IMG/VR virus record: IMGVR_UViG_3300044522_000373
Span: 1-37,792 of that record
Direction: 5' to 3' (one strand)
Source: a virus
DNA length: 37,792 nt
Below, piece after piece: positions 35,341-37,792 of the stretch. The notes beneath the pieces are model-generated. The model was given only the letters and a program-made list of their open reading frames with translations. It was not told the DNA's origin and did not search any database. Made by a program: the position numbers and the translations under genes. Numbering within the stretch: the stretch's first letter is position 1; every line of letters starts with the position of its first letter.

Positions 35341-37273
35341 TCCACGCCCTTCCGTCTGGTCTTGTGGTGCCTGAATTGACAACCGTTTTGGCTTTGGTGT
35401 AGACACCGCTGCGAGGCGGGAAGCCTCCGTTTTGCTCAACGTAGGCGCTTGCGAGCGCGATCCCGTACCGGACTGCGTCGCGGAAGTCGTTTGCAATGTT
35501 TTCATCCTTTTTCTGCCAAAACAGTTTTGCGTTGCCGCGGTTGTCGATCTTGTCCGCCAGCGTGCCATTGCACAACTGCTCAAGAAACTCGATATCTGAT
35601 TCGGCACCAATACAGAGCGAAAGAGATTCATCATCGCTCGGAAGCCGCTCATCCAGCCTAGCCTGTAGGTCTGTTTCCCAGTAGTCGGTGTTCACCCGGA
35701 ACAGTTCTTGACCAGCGTTGTCACCTGTTTCCACGCTCCCGAGCTTGTAAGGCAGCCCGCCCATGTCTGTTGACGCCCCTTTGATGGCGAGCATACCACT
35801 GTGCGCGTTGCAAAAGTCATAGGTTTTTTTTGTGTCCCATCCCGAGTCAGCAGCTGCAGCGTGCGGCATCATTGGGTTTCCGCCGTCCAGATGCTGGTAC
35901 GGGTTGCGAATGTGCCGATCCCACACTTCCTCAAGCGTCGACGAAAAACCGTAGTCGACCAGATGCGCGGACCGATTAATTCCGTGAGCCAGGAGAACCC
36001 AAAGGCGATATCCACCATCGGCAGCCTGTTGGTCGATTGTCACCGTCAGCAGGCGAGCCCATTCCGGCAGGACGCGGCGTGGAATCTTCGTCGCCAGCCG
36101 CTCGCCAACCTTCTCCGGAGTGCTCTTGGATTTCTTCGCCTCCCATGTCTCGCCCTTGTCTTCGTTGATCCACTGCTGCAGGTCGCGAGGCTTTTTGCAC
36201 TTGCTCAGGAAGTCGTCAACGATGTCGCCCCAACCATGAAACAAGGCATAGAAGACGCTAATCTGACAACCGTAATCAGAGCCCCAGTTGAGCGGCTTTC
36301 CAATCAGCCAACTGTGATCGTCTGGCGCGAGGCTGCGGGCCTCCATTGCCTTCTCGTGGTTCACTTTGCATCCGGCCGGAACCCAGACGCCGCGATTGAT
36401 CATCCACGGGCGATGGATATCGTTGATGCGTCCCTCGCAGTGCAAGCAGACGTAATGAGCCGTTCGACGTGCGAGTCCTCTATCGGTCTGGCCGCTCGGT
36501 GTCTTTTCGTAATGAATCATTCCCGGCCCGGAACCGTCGCCGAATTCGAGAGTCTGGAACTTGAAGCAATGAGGGCAGGGAACGTGATAGCGGTGATTTG
36601 TGGACTGCAGACGCCCCGTCTCGATCGCGCTGCGTCCCCGCACGCTCGGAGTGGATTCGAGGATGAACTTTCGGTCTGGGTATTCAGCTCCGCGTTTTCT
36701 AAATCGCTGGATTGGATCCCCTTCTGTCGATGTTGACTCGACCACCCATTTGTCAATTTCGTTGCCAACACCCACCCTGATTGACTTGTCGGCAAGTCGA
36801 GACTTTCCGCGAGGCCATGCGCCATGGCAGACAGACCGCTGCAGTTTGATTTGCGTTTTGCTTTGCCGGATTGCACGGGGGGCCTGATCTCGCAGGCGTG
36901 GACAGTGCTCAATCATCTTCCAGAATCGGCCAAACACGCTTTTACAGTTCGTTTCGTCCGGAGTGGCAAACATTGTTTCTTCCGGCCGCTGATCCATCGA
37001 CCGCTGCAACATCGCCAGCGTGAAGTTGGTCTTGAACATTCGGGCGGCCCACTGCAGCCAGATCGTTCGAAACTGAATCGAGTCGTACGCCCAGCATGGG
37101 CCCTGCGGAGCTGTCACCCAGGGAGATTGCTGTTCTGAGAATGCTTCGCCCGTGTGTGAGTAGAAGTGCGTGCGGATCCAGTCGGCTGCGCATTCATTCA
37201 TTCGCGGCCTGAGCAGCTCCAGCATTGTGTCGAGAACGAAACTCACTTCTTTCGAATCCTCAAATCGTCGCAT
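35333..37273 (-). CDS. terL: Terminase large subunit, GpA type
   Basis: The 646-aa protein belongs to the lambda GpA class. The ATPase part carries a degenerate Walker A (ARMFKTNFTL, Lys81-Thr82) and a Walker B where the usual DE is replaced by Asn-Glu (VGVGNEIDKWV, 167-177). A Zn knuckle follows (CPHC 234-237, CLHC 277-280). The nuclease domain starts at LLTVTIDQQAADGGYRLWVL with Asp415, and later Asp-rich strands (AAADSGWDTKKTYD). Terminase cuts concatemeric DNA and pumps it into the prohead. It overlaps terS by 31 bp. Confidence 0.88.
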   Translation of the reverse strand: MRRFEDSKEVSFVLDTMLELLRPRMNECAADWIRTHFYSHTGEAFSEQQSPWVTAPQGPCWAYDSIQFRTIWLQWAARMFKTNFTLAMLQRSMDQRPEETMFATPDETNCKSVFGRFWKMIEHCPRLRDQAPRAIRQSKTQIKLQRSVCHGAWPRGKSRLADKSIRVGVGNEIDKWVVESTSTEGDPIQRFRKRGAEYPDRKFILESTPSVRGRSAIETGRLQSTNHRYHVPCPHCFKFQTLEFGDGSGPGMIHYEKTPSGQTDRGLARRTAHYVCLHCEGRINDIHRPWMINRGVWVPAGCKVNHEKAMEARSLAPDDHSWLIGKPLNWGSDYGCQISVFYALFHGWGDIVDDFLSKCKKPRDLQQWINEDKGETWEAKKSKSTPEKVGERLATKIPRRVLPEWARLLTVTIDQQAADGGYRLWVLLAHGINRSAHLVDYGFSSTLEEVWDRHIRNPYQHLDGGNPMMPHAAAADSGWDTKKTYDFCNAHSGMLAIKGASTDMGGLPYKLGSVETGDNAGQELFRVNTDYWETDLQARLDERLPSDDESLSLCIGAESDIEFLEQLCNGTLADKIDNRGNAKLFWQKKDENIANDFRDAVRYGIALASAYVEQNGGFPPRSGVYTKAKTVVNSGTTRPDGRAWNE

Positions 37274-37749
37274 ATCTCTTTCAGGGATGTTCTGACTGTG
37301 TCTTCGATGGCTTCTTTAATCGGTGCTTTAAGTTCCGATGGGCAGATATTGGCACACTTCAGCCCGAGCGAGTTGAGGCGATTCACCAAGCGGGAGACGG
37401 CGATTGACAGATCCCGCTCAATATCTTCCTTTCGGACCAATCGACCACTGACGATATCGTTCTTCAGTTGTCGCGTTCTTGCGTTTTCCCACCGCTCAGC
37501 CATCTCCGCCCGCTTCAGCTCGATTCCGATTTCCGAAACTTCAGCGTCTTCGGCGACCGCTTTGATATTTTCTGACCGCCACTTCTGGACCGCCTCAGTC
37601 GATGTTCGCGGGCAGCCTCGCGCGAAGTATTTCTTCAGCGTTGTGTCTGAGACTCCAACACCCTCAACAAGTTGTCTGATTGTCAGGTTGCGGGTCTTGA
37701 CAGCTCGCTTTTTTGGCTTCCGCTTTGTTTTTGATTTGGCCTGCTGCAT
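37243..37749 (-). CDS. terS: Terminase small subunit, Nu1-like
   Basis: The 168-aa protein begins with a basic stretch (KSKTKRKPKKRAVKTRN) and an HTH (TIRQLVEGVGVSDTTLKKYF) typical of DNA-packaging Nu1-type proteins, continues RGCPRTSTEAVQKWRSENIK and a helical RLVRKEDIERDLSIAVSRLV multimerisation segment. It recognises the packaging site and recruits the large subunit. The gene crosses into the terminal repeat, so its 5' end is also present at 1-84. No good ribosome binding site is seen at the ATG. Confidence 0.8.
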   Translation of the reverse strand: MQQAKSKTKRKPKKRAVKTRNLTIRQLVEGVGVSDTTLKKYFARGCPRTSTEAVQKWRSENIKAVAEDAEVSEIGIELKRAEMAERWENARTRQLKNDIVSGRLVRKEDIERDLSIAVSRLVNRLNSLGLKCANICPSELKAPIKEAIEDTVRTSLKEICDDLRIRKK

Positions 37750-37792
37750 TCGTGGCTATTTAGGAAGGAAGGAACCCCCTGGGAATTTTTGT
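37666..37792. repeat. Terminal direct repeat, right copy (contig closure)
   Basis: Exact second copy of 1-127, covering the start of terS and its upstream sequence. Joining the copies gives a continuous late operon from the BppU-like gene into terminase. Confidence 0.9.

Noticed and set aside
34990-35652. A 220-aa minus-strand frame upstream of the zinc-ribbon gene
   Set aside because: The extra 104 residues lie inside the terminase gene, are of biased Ser/Thr/Arg composition, and a coupled ATG at 35340 explains the gene.
35801-36736. A 311-aa plus-strand frame opposite the terminase gene
   Set aside because: It is fully antisense to terL, which has clear motifs; its composition is that of a shadow frame.
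1-37792. CRISPR array, diversity-generating retroelement or insertion sequence
   Set aside because: I saw no regularly spaced repeats with spacers, no reverse transcriptase pattern and no transposase gene with terminal inverted repeats.

Overview
The window is very probably one complete circular genome of a temperate, long non-contractile-tailed (siphovirus-type) phage, written as a linear contig. The first 127 bases are repeated exactly at the end, so the unit is about 37,665 bp and the map closes inside the small terminase gene. The host is not directly visible. The mid-range GC content, a CsrA of bacterial type, cysteine-rich and papain-like lysis proteins, and small planctomycete-looking hypothetical families make a planctomycete a reasonable guess, but this is inference.

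Almost everything is on the minus strand and genes are tightly packed, many joined by ATGA, GTGA or TAATG stop/start overlaps. In transcription order (right to left on the circle): a divergent control region at 17.2-17.6 kb with a tRNA-Leu(CAG), an XRE repressor candidate with an apparently leaderless mRNA, and a plus-strand tyrosine integrase followed by two micro-proteins. Next come a DUF3102 protein, a GHKL ATPase and a 51-aa membrane protein; a ~220-nt structured RNA region containing a tRNA-like element; and csrA. The recombination and replication block follows (PD-(D/E)XK nuclease candidate, RecT, HTH regulator, replication initiator with an internal iteron origin, DUF3102/replisome protein, DnaC-like loader). 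A promoter with CGTACG dyads then feeds an XRE/Cro-like gene.

The late region starts with the lysis cassette (holin, spanin-like membrane protein, papain-like cysteine protease, lipoprotein, several tiny membrane proteins). It continues with adhesins (beta-helix protein, fibre-like protein, BppU-like protein), crosses the contig ends into terminase, then a zinc-ribbon protein, gpW, portal, fused protease/major capsid protein, connector and tail genes, a tail-assembly chaperone with a textbook -1 frameshift site, tape measure, tail-tip proteins including a PQQ-propeller-like one, a GT4 glycosyltransferase and a decoration-like protein.

The most interesting parts are: (1) a phage CsrA together with a holin leader RNA in which a 10-bp stem hides the ribosome binding site and overlaps a competing hairpin displaying GGA, the CsrA recognition triplet; (2) the DUF3102-GHKL ATPase-small membrane protein operon, which matches no phage module I know; (3) a papain-like protease where an endolysin would be expected; (4) two tRNA or tRNA-like elements each followed 3-4 nt later by a long-loop hairpin; and (5) an A AAA AAC slippery site joining two tail chaperone frames.
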